NCBI RefSeq assembly: GCF_024195295.1 | Contig: NZ_JAMFTH010000001.1 | Span: forward strand, 1,729,428 to 1,793,427 | DNA: 64,000 nucleotides | Source of the DNA: Gilvimarinus xylanilyticus | Lineage (GTDB): Bacteria > Pseudomonadota > Gammaproteobacteria > Pseudomonadales > Cellvibrionaceae | Reading direction: 5' to 3' | Part shown: positions 44,802-52,739 of the stretch, piece after piece | How the letters are laid out: each line of letters begins with the position of its first letter | Position numbering within the stretch: the stretch's first letter is position 1 | The notes under the pieces: model-generated | Seen by the model: the letters and a program-made list of their open reading frames with translations, nothing else | Databases searched by the model: none | What the model was told of the DNA's origin: nothing | Program-made: the position numbers and the translations under genes

Positions 44802-46810
44802 GTGACCGCCCCACTCTGGCAAACATAGAATGGGACGAGCAGGGTCAGCCTCTGTCCGCTGCTTTTGCCGATGTCTACTTCTCTCGTCACAACGGCTTGG
44901 CGGAAACCCGGCATGTGTTTATTCAGCACAACCATCTCGCTGCACGGTTTGCCGCCCTCGCCCCCGGAGCCCATTTTAGTATTGCCGAAACTGGCTTTGG
45001 CACTGGCTTAAATTTTTTGGCCGCCTGGCAGATGTGGCAAGAAACAGCGCCTGCCAATACGCGACTGCACTTTATCTCCTGCGAAAAGTTTCCCCTAACA
45101 CGCGGTGACCTGGAGCGGGCCTTAAGCCTATGGCCCGAGCTGGCCACGCTAAGCCAGGCACTTATTGACGCCTACCCGGAACACCTGGGACCAGGCATAC
45201 AAAGACTGCATTTCGGGGCGGTCAGTCTGACCCTGATTATCGACGATGCCGCTGCGGGACTTGCGCAACTGCTGCCCTGCCGTGATGAACGCTACCAAGA
45301 GACAAGCGCCAAAATCGACGCTTGGTTTCTGGATGGCTTTGCCCCGAGTAAAAACCCCGACATGTGGTCAGAGGCGTTGTTTAAGACCATAGGGGATTTA
45401 TCCCACGCCGACACCACCGCCGCTACATTTAGCGCAGCCGGCGTGGTTAAGCGGGGTCTGCAAGCGGCGGGCTTTAGTATTGCAAAAGTTGCGGGTTTTG
45501 GCCGCAAACGGGAAATGATTCGCGCCCGGCGTGAACCACCACCCACCCCAATCGAACACTCGCGTCGTCCCTTCGAGCTGTTTCAATGCGCGACTCAGCC
45601 GCCCGATCTCAAGCAAGCCATGGTCATTGGTGCTGGCTTAGCGGGCTGCCATATCGCCCGCGCCCTGGCCGAACGTGGCTGGCAGGTGGCGGTGCTGGAC
45701 ACTCACACGCAACCGGCCAGCGGCGGTTCGGGTAACGCTCAGGGGGTGCTCTACAGTAAGCTGAGCCATAAAAACGACACCCTGCCGCGATTTAACTTAA
45801 GCGCCCTGCTCTACGCCCAGCGACACTACCAACCCTTTTGGCAACAAGGGGCAGGCATTGGCGAGGCCTGCGGCGTTTTACAGCTCGCATACAGCGCCAA
45901 AACTGGGCAGCAATACCGCGCCATTGCCGATCCCTGGCAACAGGAGCCTTGGCTAGAGTGGCTGGACGAAAAACAGGCGAGCGCGGCCGCAGGCGTTCAA
46001 CTGGAACACGGTGGGCTCTTTTTCCCCCACAGCGGCTGGCTAAATCCGCCGGCAGTGTGTGGCGAATTACTTAACCACCCGCAAATTGACTATCTTGGCG
46101 GGCAAGCGGTCGCCACCTGCGACCGCATCAATGGCCAATGGCAGGCGCGCGACAGCGAGGGCGAACTTATCAACCAGGCACCCACCGCGGTCATCGCCTG
46201 TGCCCACTACAGTCGCGGGTTTGCGACCCTCGAGCATCTGCCCCTAAAAGCCATTCGCGGCCAGGTCAACTATTTGCCGCAAACCGGCGCCAGTGGCGAG
46301 CTAAAAACCGTACTCTGCGCCAAAGGTTATCTGGCCCCGGCAAGCGATGGACAGCACAGCCTGGGGGCAACGTTTAATCTGGGCGAGACCGACCTGACGC
46401 TGACACCCGCCGATCAAAGCAAAAACCTGGAGCATTTACAGGATTTTAGCGGCGCACTTGCCCAAGCGTTCGCCCCCTTTAGTGACCGCGACCTGCCCGG
46501 CCGCGCCGCCTTTCGCTGTACGACTCCGGATTATTTGCCCATCGTGGGCCCCGCCCCAGACGCTCAGGCGTTTGCGCGCGAATTGGCACCACTGGGTAAA
46601 AACGCTAGAGCCTATTTGGATAAATCAGCGCCCTACCACCCGGGGCTGTATGTAATGACCGGCTTCGGCTCGCGCGGGCTGGCCTACACGCCTTTGTGCG
46701 CGGAGTTTCTCGCAAGCTTAATGGCGCGCGAGCCCTGGCCGCTGGACCGCGAGCTGAGTAAAGCTCTGCACCCGGCACGCTTTTTATTGCGGCAAATGAT
46801 TCGCGGTTGA
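44798..46810 (+). CDS. mnmC: Bifunctional tRNA mnm5s2U34 synthesis protein MnmC
   Basis: 670 residues, GTG start (44798) overlapping the fldB stop. The N-terminal methyltransferase has ETGFGTGLNFLAAWQ and DAWFLDGFAPSKNPDMWS. The C-terminal FAD oxidase has VIGAGLAGCHIARALAERGW and ends with GFGSRGLAYTPLCAE. It removes the carboxymethyl group from cmnm5U34 and methylates nm5U34 to mnm5U34 in tRNAs for Glu, Gln and Lys. The tandem tRNA-Glu(TTC) genes in this window are likely substrates. Confidence 0.95.
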   Translation: MSDRPTLANIEWDEQGQPLSAAFADVYFSRHNGLAETRHVFIQHNHLAARFAALAPGAHFSIAETGFGTGLNFLAAWQMWQETAPANTRLHFISCEKFPLTRGDLERALSLWPELATLSQALIDAYPEHLGPGIQRLHFGAVSLTLIIDDAAAGLAQLLPCRDERYQETSAKIDAWFLDGFAPSKNPDMWSEALFKTIGDLSHADTTAATFSAAGVVKRGLQAAGFSIAKVAGFGRKREMIRARREPPPTPIEHSRRPFELFQCATQPPDLKQAMVIGAGLAGCHIARALAERGWQVAVLDTHTQPASGGSGNAQGVLYSKLSHKNDTLPRFNLSALLYAQRHYQPFWQQGAGIGEACGVLQLAYSAKTGQQYRAIADPWQQEPWLEWLDEKQASAAAGVQLEHGGLFFPHSGWLNPPAVCGELLNHPQIDYLGGQAVATCDRINGQWQARDSEGELINQAPTAVIACAHYSRGFATLEHLPLKAIRGQVNYLPQTGASGELKTVLCAKGYLAPASDGQHSLGATFNLGETDLTLTPADQSKNLEHLQDFSGALAQAFAPFSDRDLPGRAAFRCTTPDYLPIVGPAPDAQAFARELAPLGKNARAYLDKSAPYHPGLYVMTGFGSRGLAYTPLCAEFLASLMAREPWPLDRELSKALHPARFLLRQMIRG

Positions 46811-46846
46811 CTAGACTAGAGATAAAACCGCGCGAAGGAGTAAAGT

Positions 46847-47173
46847 ATGCTCAGCAATCGACCCGCCCGCCCAACCGAGCAAGACGACAGCGGCGGTATT
46901 CACAATTATTACGAAAGGCCCGTGCTTGAAGAGATCCATAAGCAAAGTGAGCGGGCTCGCAATGGCGACCGGGATTTTATCGCCGATGTTGCCTGCGTGG
47001 CCCTCAACCATTTACCGCCGCGCTATATTCGCCACGACGTGGACATGAGCTTTTTTATGTCGCCGCTGGAATTTGATGAAATGAACGCGAAGGTAACCCA
47101 GGCCGTAAAAGAGGCCCTGGCCTTTGTAGGAACGCGCAGTGAGCCGCAAGCCTCCACCGGCGATAAAACCTAA
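46847..47173 (+). CDS. ComFB-type late competence / c-di-GMP receptor family protein
   Basis: 108 residues with GAAGGAG before the ATG. IHNYYERPVLEEIHKQ and DVACVALNHLPPRYIRHDVD match the ComFB domain. Some ComFB proteins bind cyclic di-GMP; that this one does is inference. It lies 36 bases after mnmC and is convergent with the DUF502 gene. Confidence 0.8.
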   Translation: MLSNRPARPTEQDDSGGIHNYYERPVLEEIHKQSERARNGDRDFIADVACVALNHLPPRYIRHDVDMSFFMSPLEFDEMNAKVTQAVKEALAFVGTRSEPQASTGDKT

Positions 47174-47180
47174 CGACCCG

Positions 47181-47813
47181 TTAAGTGCGCTCGGAAGATT
47201 CAACCGCCGCCGGATACATAATCTGCGAGCCACTGCCGCAGGCGATCACGGTGCGCATCGCGGTCTCGACGCTGACGTCGGGGGTTAACACCACACAATC
47301 GGCAGGCAAATGATAGACAAACCCCGAGGTGGGCACAGGCGCGGTTGGGACATACACCGTGTACTCGCCGGTGCCATGCTCGGCGGTGACAATACCCGTC
47401 ACGCAAACCGGGCTCTGGGCACCCATAATGTAGGCGCGGCAGACCTTGCCGTTCAGAAGCGACGCATTTCCCTCACCGCCCATAATTTGTGACACCATTT
47501 CTCTGATGGTGCTGTAGCCCGGTGCGAGGCGCGATAACAAAGCATCCACCTTGCGGTGCAACCAGCGCCCCACCCCGGTTTTAACCAAAAGCCCAATGCA
47601 AAAGCATACCCCCAATACCAGGGCGACGCCCAATACATCGGCAGTGCGCGCGTTGACGGTCACATAATCGGCAAGCCAGGCACTTAAAGGCGCCACCAAG
47701 TCCACCACCAAGCGCACCAACCACTGCAGCAAAAAAATAAAAATGGTGATGGGCAGCACCACCGCCAAGCCGCCGAGCAGGGTTAAAATGACAAATGATC
47801 GCAAACGTCTCAT
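47181..47813 (-). CDS. DUF502 family membrane protein
   Basis: 210 residues. Two membrane helices (FVILTLLGGLAVVLPITIFI and DVLGVALVLGVCFCIGLLV) precede a soluble C-terminal domain with GYSTIREMVSQIMGG and VYVPTAPVPTSGFVYHLP, the DUF502 landmarks. Function unknown. Single gene, convergent on the ComFB gene with seven bases between stops. Confidence 0.9.
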   Translation of the reverse strand: MRRLRSFVILTLLGGLAVVLPITIFIFLLQWLVRLVVDLVAPLSAWLADYVTVNARTADVLGVALVLGVCFCIGLLVKTGVGRWLHRKVDALLSRLAPGYSTIREMVSQIMGGEGNASLLNGKVCRAYIMGAQSPVCVTGIVTAEHGTGEYTVYVPTAPVPTSGFVYHLPADCVVLTPDVSVETAMRTVIACGSGSQIMYPAAVESSERT

Positions 47814-47881
47814 GGACTAGCCTTGTTAATTGAGTACCGGGCGGTATTATGGCCAAACCGCGTTAATCATACTAGCTACCT

Positions 47882-48667
47882 ATGCCGCATCCAGCTTTCT
47901 ACCGCCTTCCCCAACTCAGCTTTATCGCGCTGCTGCTAAGCGCCAGTGCTTTGTGTGCCGAGCCTTTGAAATACACCGTGCTGCAAAAACTCGAGCGCCC
48001 CTCACCCGCCTTTACTCAGGGGCTGGAGTTTGACGGCGAGCATTTACTGGAAAGCAGCGGCTTGCGCGGCCAGTCTTTTGTTCGCAAAAGCGCTGCGCCG
48101 GGTTCTGACACCAAGCTCTGGCGGACGGACTTGGCCGACGCCTATTTTGGCGAGGGGTTAACGCTTTATGGCGACCGGCTTTACGTGCTTAGCTGGCAGG
48201 GAGAAACCGGCTGGATAATCGATAACCGAGACGGAACCATTCTGGAACAATTTCACTACCGCGGACAGGGCTGGGGTTTGTGCCAATCCCAGGATCACTT
48301 AATCCGCAGCGACGGCTCGGAGCATTTGTATTTTCATCACCCTAATGATTTCGCCCTGCAAAAAAGCTTAGCGGTGACCTGGAACAACAAACCGGTCAAA
48401 CGCCTTAACGAACTTGAGTGCGCCGGGGGGCTGATTTGGGCCAATATTTGGCAAACCCCCTATCTTGTCGCCATCGACCCCGCCAGCGGTGACGTCGTAC
48501 ACCACTTGGATTTAACCGCCCAGGTCGAAGCCGAGGCGCGGCGCAACCGGGACGACGTACTAAACGGTATTGCCTACCACCGCGAGAGCAATAGCTTTTG
48601 GATAACCGGCAAGCGCTGGCGGTATATTTATCAGCTCGATATTGCACTGCCCGAGGCGTCTCCCTGA
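47882..48667 (+). CDS. Glutaminyl-peptide cyclotransferase (glutamine cyclotransferase)
   Basis: 261 residues. A signal peptide ends near ALCAEP. The beta-propeller enzyme motifs FTQGLEFDGEHLLESSGL, RLNELECAGGLIWANIWQ and NGIAYHRESNSFWITGKRW are clear. It turns N-terminal Gln of exported proteins or peptides into pyroglutamate in the periplasm. Confidence 0.9.
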   Translation: MPHPAFYRLPQLSFIALLLSASALCAEPLKYTVLQKLERPSPAFTQGLEFDGEHLLESSGLRGQSFVRKSAAPGSDTKLWRTDLADAYFGEGLTLYGDRLYVLSWQGETGWIIDNRDGTILEQFHYRGQGWGLCQSQDHLIRSDGSEHLYFHHPNDFALQKSLAVTWNNKPVKRLNELECAGGLIWANIWQTPYLVAIDPASGDVVHHLDLTAQVEAEARRNRDDVLNGIAYHRESNSFWITGKRWRYIYQLDIALPEASP

Positions 48668-48771
48668 CAGACGCATAAAATAGCACCAACGACCCTAACA
48701 GGGATAAACCTTAAATCCGGCGCCAAATTACCGTAGAATTGCGCCCTTAACCCATGCCAGCGCGAGCTATT

Positions 48772-49521
48772 ATGGACAACACTACCGCCCAGTGTCCCAA
48801 TCACCACCCCAAACGCGACTACAGTCACTGCAGTAACTGTCGGCTCAGCGGCATCTGCTTGCCTTTGGCCCTTGAGGTGTCAGATATCGAGCGCCTGGAC
48901 TCAATCGTTCAACGCGGCAAACCTCTGCAGCGCGGCGAAGTGCTTTACCGAGCAGGCGATCCGTTTACGGCTATCTATGCCATCCGCTCGGGGGCGGTTA
49001 AAACCTCCCACAGCGACCGCGAAGGCCAGGAGCAGATTACCGGCTTTCACCTGCCGGGCGAGGTTATCGGTCTGGATGGCCCCGCTAACAACCGCTATCG
49101 CAATACCGCAATAGCGCTGCAGACGACATCAGTGTGCGCCATTCCCTTCCCTGAACTGGAAACCTTAAGCCGCCAGGTGCCCGGCCTGCAGCGCAACCTG
49201 CTGCAGCTGCTAAGCCGCGAAATCACCACCGAACAGCGCCAGTTTGGCCTGTTAGGCCATGCCAACGCCGATGGACGGGTAGCCGCACTACTATTAAGCT
49301 TTTCGGTTCGGCACGAACGCCATAAATTATCCCCCAGTGAATTTACCTTACCCATGGCGCGCGGCGATATTGCCAACTTTTTGGGGCTGACGCTGGAAAC
49401 CGTCAGCCGGGTTTTTACCCGCCTGCAAAAGCAGAATGTGATTCACGCAAAAGGAAAAGACATCGACATACGCGACCTGGACGCCCTGCGCCAGCTCGCC
49501 CACAACCCCGAGGATTTGTAA
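48772..49521 (+). CDS. fnr: Oxygen-responsive regulator Fnr/Anr
   Basis: 249 residues from the ATG at 48772. The [4Fe-4S] Cys residues are in HCSNCRLSGIC near the N-terminus plus one in TTSVCAIPFPEL. The cyclic-nucleotide-like fold (RAGDPFTAIYAIRSGAVK) and the helix-turn-helix (ADFLGLTLETVSRVF type, here NFLGLTLETVSRVFTRLQ) follow. It should bind TTGAT-N4-ATCAA boxes when oxygen is low. Its stop overlaps the start of the DUF4202 gene (TAATG). A candidate box lies before trhO at 52353. Confidence 0.94.
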   Translation: MDNTTAQCPNHHPKRDYSHCSNCRLSGICLPLALEVSDIERLDSIVQRGKPLQRGEVLYRAGDPFTAIYAIRSGAVKTSHSDREGQEQITGFHLPGEVIGLDGPANNRYRNTAIALQTTSVCAIPFPELETLSRQVPGLQRNLLQLLSREITTEQRQFGLLGHANADGRVAALLLSFSVRHERHKLSPSEFTLPMARGDIANFLGLTLETVSRVFTRLQKQNVIHAKGKDIDIRDLDALRQLAHNPEDL

Positions 49522-50102
49522 TGAGCACGCAAGCCGATTTAGCCGGTGCCTTCGCCGACATTGACGCCGCCAACCGCCAAGATCCCAACCTTGAACACGG
49601 CGAACCCAAAGAGCTGCTCTATTCCCGACGCATGAGCGAAACCCTGGCCGAGTTTGCTCCCCAGGCCTCGGCCAATCTGCAGCTGGCAGCCCGGGCGCAG
49701 CATATTGAACGCTGGATTTTGCCGCGCAGCGACTACCCTATGGATCGCGCTGGTTATAAAAAATGGCGCACCGAACTGGGCCGCCACCACGCGCAAAAAA
49801 CCGCCGAGATTATGGCCGCGCGAGGCTTTAGCCAGGAGGACTGTGACCAAGTCTCTGATATGTTGCAGAAAAAACGACTAAAACGTGACCCCGAGGTTCA
49901 GGCTCTAGAGGACGTTATCTGCCTGGTATTCTTGCAACACTACCTGGATGACTTTGCCCGCAAACACGATAAAGCCAAACTGATCGATATTATTCGTAAA
50001 ACCTGGAAAAAAATGTCGGAAGACGGCCATAAGGCCGCCCTAAAGCTGAGCTTTAGCCCCGAATCGGGCGCCCTAGTACAAAAAGCGCTGCAAGGTGACT
50101 AA
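49521..50102 (+). CDS. DUF4202 family protein
   Basis: 193 residues. His/Asp-rich helical protein with AARAQHIERWILPRSDYP and LEDVICLVFLQHYLDDFA, patterns of DUF4202 that recall HD-type metal sites. Function unknown. Translationally coupled to fnr, so perhaps tied to the oxygen response. Confidence 0.87.
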   Translation: MSTQADLAGAFADIDAANRQDPNLEHGEPKELLYSRRMSETLAEFAPQASANLQLAARAQHIERWILPRSDYPMDRAGYKKWRTELGRHHAQKTAEIMAARGFSQEDCDQVSDMLQKKRLKRDPEVQALEDVICLVFLQHYLDDFARKHDKAKLIDIIRKTWKKMSEDGHKAALKLSFSPESGALVQKALQGD

Positions 50103-50223
50103 AGTCGCCTTGCCACGGGCCAGCACAACAAGTGGAAAAGCATAGAAATTGAGCACCAAACGAAATAATAATTTTAAAATCTAGTCTGTATTGCAATAAC
50201 ATTGCCGAAATGAGGCCCAACGC

Positions 50224-50252
50224 TTGACCTGAAGGCGAAAGTCCTTTATACA
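50224..50252 (+). promoter_or_regulatory. Sigma-70 promoter of the periplasmic protein gene
   Basis: TTGACC, a 17-base spacer and TATACA; leader of about 40 bases with AAGGTGA before the ATG at 50301. Confidence 0.75.
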
Positions 50253-50300
50253 AAAAGTGTGATTTAAATAACAAAAAAGATAATAAAAGGTGATGCTTTT

Positions 50301-50834
50301 ATGAGAATTCTAACAATCCCACTCGCCTTGGCAGCGCTGGCCTTTTTTGCCGCTCCAATCTACGCCTGCGACGAAGACTGCAAAAAAGCAAATGCCGAGC
50401 AAGAACACGGAGTAAAGTTTGCCAGCTACCTAAACCAAGACTTTTGCCGCTCCACCCGGGCCGACTTTCTGATTCAGGACTATAAAAGTCTGGCGAAATA
50501 TCGCGCCGATCAACTGCCGGGGGGACACAAAGGCGGGATGAACAATATTCGTAAAATGCTGGACCAGCGCGTCGACTGGTTGCGCGAATGCGACGACTAC
50601 CTGCGTTTAACGGATCAGGGCCGGATATTTCGCGACCGCGACACCACCGATAAAATCTTCAAGGCCATGAAAGGCGTAAGCGAAGAGCTTAATAACCTAG
50701 TCTATAACGGTAGCCAAGACGTCATCGTGACCAATGGCCTGGATATTGCCGAACAGGACTTTGACCAAATGCTGCAATTGCTGGATCAGCATCGCACGCA
50801 AATGCAACTTCGCGGACAACTGGTTAATCTGTAG
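50301..50834 (+). CDS. Exported protein of unknown function
   Basis: 177 residues. A signal peptide ends at APIYA-CDED. The mature part is helical and charged, with Cys residues at the new N-terminus and in DQDFCRS-like and LRECDDY segments, which may form disulfides in the periplasm. No recognised domain. It overlaps the convergent gene by 11 bases. Confidence 0.75.
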   Translation: MRILTIPLALAALAFFAAPIYACDEDCKKANAEQEHGVKFASYLNQDFCRSTRADFLIQDYKSLAKYRADQLPGGHKGGMNNIRKMLDQRVDWLRECDDYLRLTDQGRIFRDRDTTDKIFKAMKGVSEELNNLVYNGSQDVIVTNGLDIAEQDFDQMLQLLDQHRTQMQLRGQLVNL

Positions 50835-51192
50835 CGGCAGGAGTCGAGCGCTTTTTAAGCGACAAAACCGCCCGCTTGGGCTTGTCCGGATTGTCGGCAA
50901 ACAGCCGTGCCTTGCGCTCCAGCTCTTGCGCAGTGCGGCTTTTCACTTTCACACTGGCTTCGCGCGCTTGGGCACCGGCGCCCGAATAACCGCCATTGCG
51001 AGCCGCATTGGCCAGAGCCTCAACGCCGCCACGCAGCAGGCGCGCCTGATCCACAAAGCTCATATCTTTAGGGAAATTACTGGGGTCTACCGACATGGGG
51101 TTTTGCGGATCGCCTTCAACGCGAACCACGCAGCCGCATTCATGCCGCGCTTCACCGGATGCCAGGTCGACATCCCAGGATTCAAAGTCCAT
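50824..51192 (-). CDS. Small basic protein of unknown function
   Basis: 122 residues. An N-terminal SWDVDLASGEARHECGCVVRVEGDP looks like a short beta domain with a Cys-x-Cys pair; the tail is Lys/Arg-rich. No recognised family. The next gap to trhO (51193-51318) has a run of eight G near 51259 and nothing else. Confidence 0.6.
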   Translation of the reverse strand: MDFESWDVDLASGEARHECGCVVRVEGDPQNPMSVDPSNFPKDMSFVDQARLLRGGVEALANAARNGGYSGAGAQAREASVKVKSRTAQELERKARLFADNPDKPKRAVLSLKKRSTPAATD

Positions 51193-51318
51193 TACTCTGA
51201 CCTATATTTGAGTAAAAGATAACCCGCACCAGGGTGGTGATTACCGGTTGTCCGGCACGGGGGGGGAGAGATTACGCCCCTATTATGACACCTTTACGAC
51301 ACGGGGCGTCAAATTCGT

Positions 51319-52269
51319 CTATTGACCAAGCGCCTTTTCTTTGCGTTGACGCGCCGGCGGTTCGGCTCCAATATGCACCTCGTTGCGCTGGTTCGCCAGT
51401 TCAATTTGCTTTTGGCGCTCAGCAAAGCGGGTCTTTTGTTCGTCGGTCAAGGTATCGAAGCAGCGGGGGCAACAAACTCCTTTCATGTATTGCTCCGAGC
51501 GCTTCTCCTCTTCGGTAATCGGGTGCCGACAGCCAAAGCACTGATCGTAGGAACCTTTCTCCAGGCTGTGATTCACCGCTACCCGGTTATCAAACACAAA
51601 GCACTCGCCGCGCCACAAGCTGTCTTGCTCGGGCACCTCTTCCAGGTATTTTAAAATTCCGCCCTCCAGGTGGTAAACCTCGTCAAACCCCTGCTCTTTC
51701 ATATAGGCAGTGGCTTTTTCGCAGCGAATCCCACCGGTGCAGAACATGGCAACCTTTTTGTGCTTTTGCGGGTCCAGGTTTTTCTCAACATAGTCGGGAA
51801 ACTCACGGAAGGTCTCGGTTTCCGGGTCCACCGCACGCTCAAATGAGCCAATGGCGTACTCATAGCGGTTGCGGGTATCGACCACCAGCACCTCGGGGTC
51901 GCTGATCAGGTCGTTCCACTGGGCGGGTTTTACATAAGTGCCCACCACTTCTTTCGGGTCTATCCCTTCAACGCCCATGGTGACAATCTCTTTTTTCAGC
52001 TTTACCTTCATCCGGTAGAAGGGTTTGTCCTGGTGCAGAGATTCTTTATGCTCTAAATCCGCAAAGCGCGGATCTTTTTTAAGATAGGAAAGAAGACCAT
52101 CGATGCCTTCGCGGGTGCCAGAGACTGTACCGTTAATACCCTCGGCCGCTAACAGCAAAGTGCCCTTGAGCCCCAGGCGCTCACATTCACGCAACAACGG
52201 CTCGCGCAGCCTCTCGTACTCGGGCAGTAAAACGAATTTATACAGGGCGGCAACAACAATTTCACTCAT
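51319..52269 (-). CDS. trhO: tRNA uridine(34) hydroxylase (rhodanese-like)
   Basis: 316 residues, the YceA family. The rhodanese Cys is in [12 protein letters not shown], and FGCRHP with later CCPRCF forms a C-terminal Cys cluster. It makes ho5U at the wobble position by an oxygen-dependent route. The N-terminus has the acylphosphatase-like fold usual in TrhO. An FNR-like box and a perfect TATAAT lie upstream. Confidence 0.93.
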   Translation of the reverse strand: MSEIVVAALYKFVLLPEYERLREPLLRECERLGLKGTLLLAAEGINGTVSGTREGIDGLLSYLKKDPRFADLEHKESLHQDKPFYRMKVKLKKEIVTMGVEGIDPKEVVGTYVKPAQWNDLISDPEVLVVDTRNRYEYAIGSFERAVDPETETFREFPDYVEKNLDPQKHKKVAMFCTGGIRCEKATAYMKEQGFDEVYHLEGGILKYLEEVPEQDSLWRGECFVFDNRVAVNHSLEKGSYDQCFGCRHPITEEEKRSEQYMKGVCCPRCFDTLTDEQKTRFAERQKQIELANQRNEVHIGAEPPARQRKEKALGQ

Positions 52270-52314
52270 AGCGGTACAAATATCCGGTCGATCGGGTCAT
52301 ATTTCGGGGGCGGG

Positions 52315-52366
52315 ATTATAGCCGGTTGTTTTTTATACAGCCAGCCCCTGCCTTGATCTGGCTCAA
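52315..52366 (-). promoter_or_regulatory. Candidate FNR-controlled promoter of trhO
   Basis: TTGAT-CTGG-CTCAA (52353-52366) matches the FNR consensus at nine of ten defined bases. On the minus strand a perfect TATAAT (52320-52315) follows, with no good -35. The box centre would be about 50 bases before the start of transcription, not at the ideal -41.5; a second AT-rich hexamer TATAAA (52337-52332) is closer. Confidence 0.4.
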
Positions 52367-52373
52367 GAAAAGG

Positions 52374-52682
52374 TTACTTACCCCCACCCAGACAATTGGG
52401 CGATTCTGGCACCTGGGCCTCCTGCCACTCGGCGGGGGCGTAGGTATGCAAAGCCAGGGCGTGCACCGGGCCTGCCAGCTGCTCGCGCAATTCGCCGTAG
52501 ACATTCTGATGGCGCTGCACCTGACGCTTACCGGCAAAGGCCTCACTCACCAGGGTGATTTTAAAGTGAGTTTCGGAATTGGCGGGCACATTGTGTTTAT
52601 GGCTTTCGTTTTCTACGACCAAAACCTCGGGGGCAAAAGCCTTTTGCAGGGCTTGCTCAATGCTTTGCTGGACACTGTTCAT
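52374..52682 (-). CDS. bolA: BolA family protein
   Basis: 102 residues with AGGAGA before the ATG. The fold is marked by ESHKHNVPANSETHFKITLVS and QRHQNVYGEL, with the conserved His residues. BolA works with monothiol glutaredoxins in iron-sulfur cluster handling and affects cell shape and biofilm. It stands alone between the RND pump and trhO. Confidence 0.93.
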   Translation of the reverse strand: MNSVQQSIEQALQKAFAPEVLVVENESHKHNVPANSETHFKITLVSEAFAGKRQVQRHQNVYGELREQLAGPVHALALHTYAPAEWQEAQVPESPNCLGGGK

Positions 52683-52739
52683 AGAATTCTCCTGAACCTG
52701 AAGTAATGCGGGGCGGCATTGTACAACACCCTGACGGGG

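Noticed and set aside
51255-51268. Run of eight G as a phase-variation switch
   Set aside because: It lies in a non-coding gap far from a promoter or start codon, so slippage would have no clear effect.
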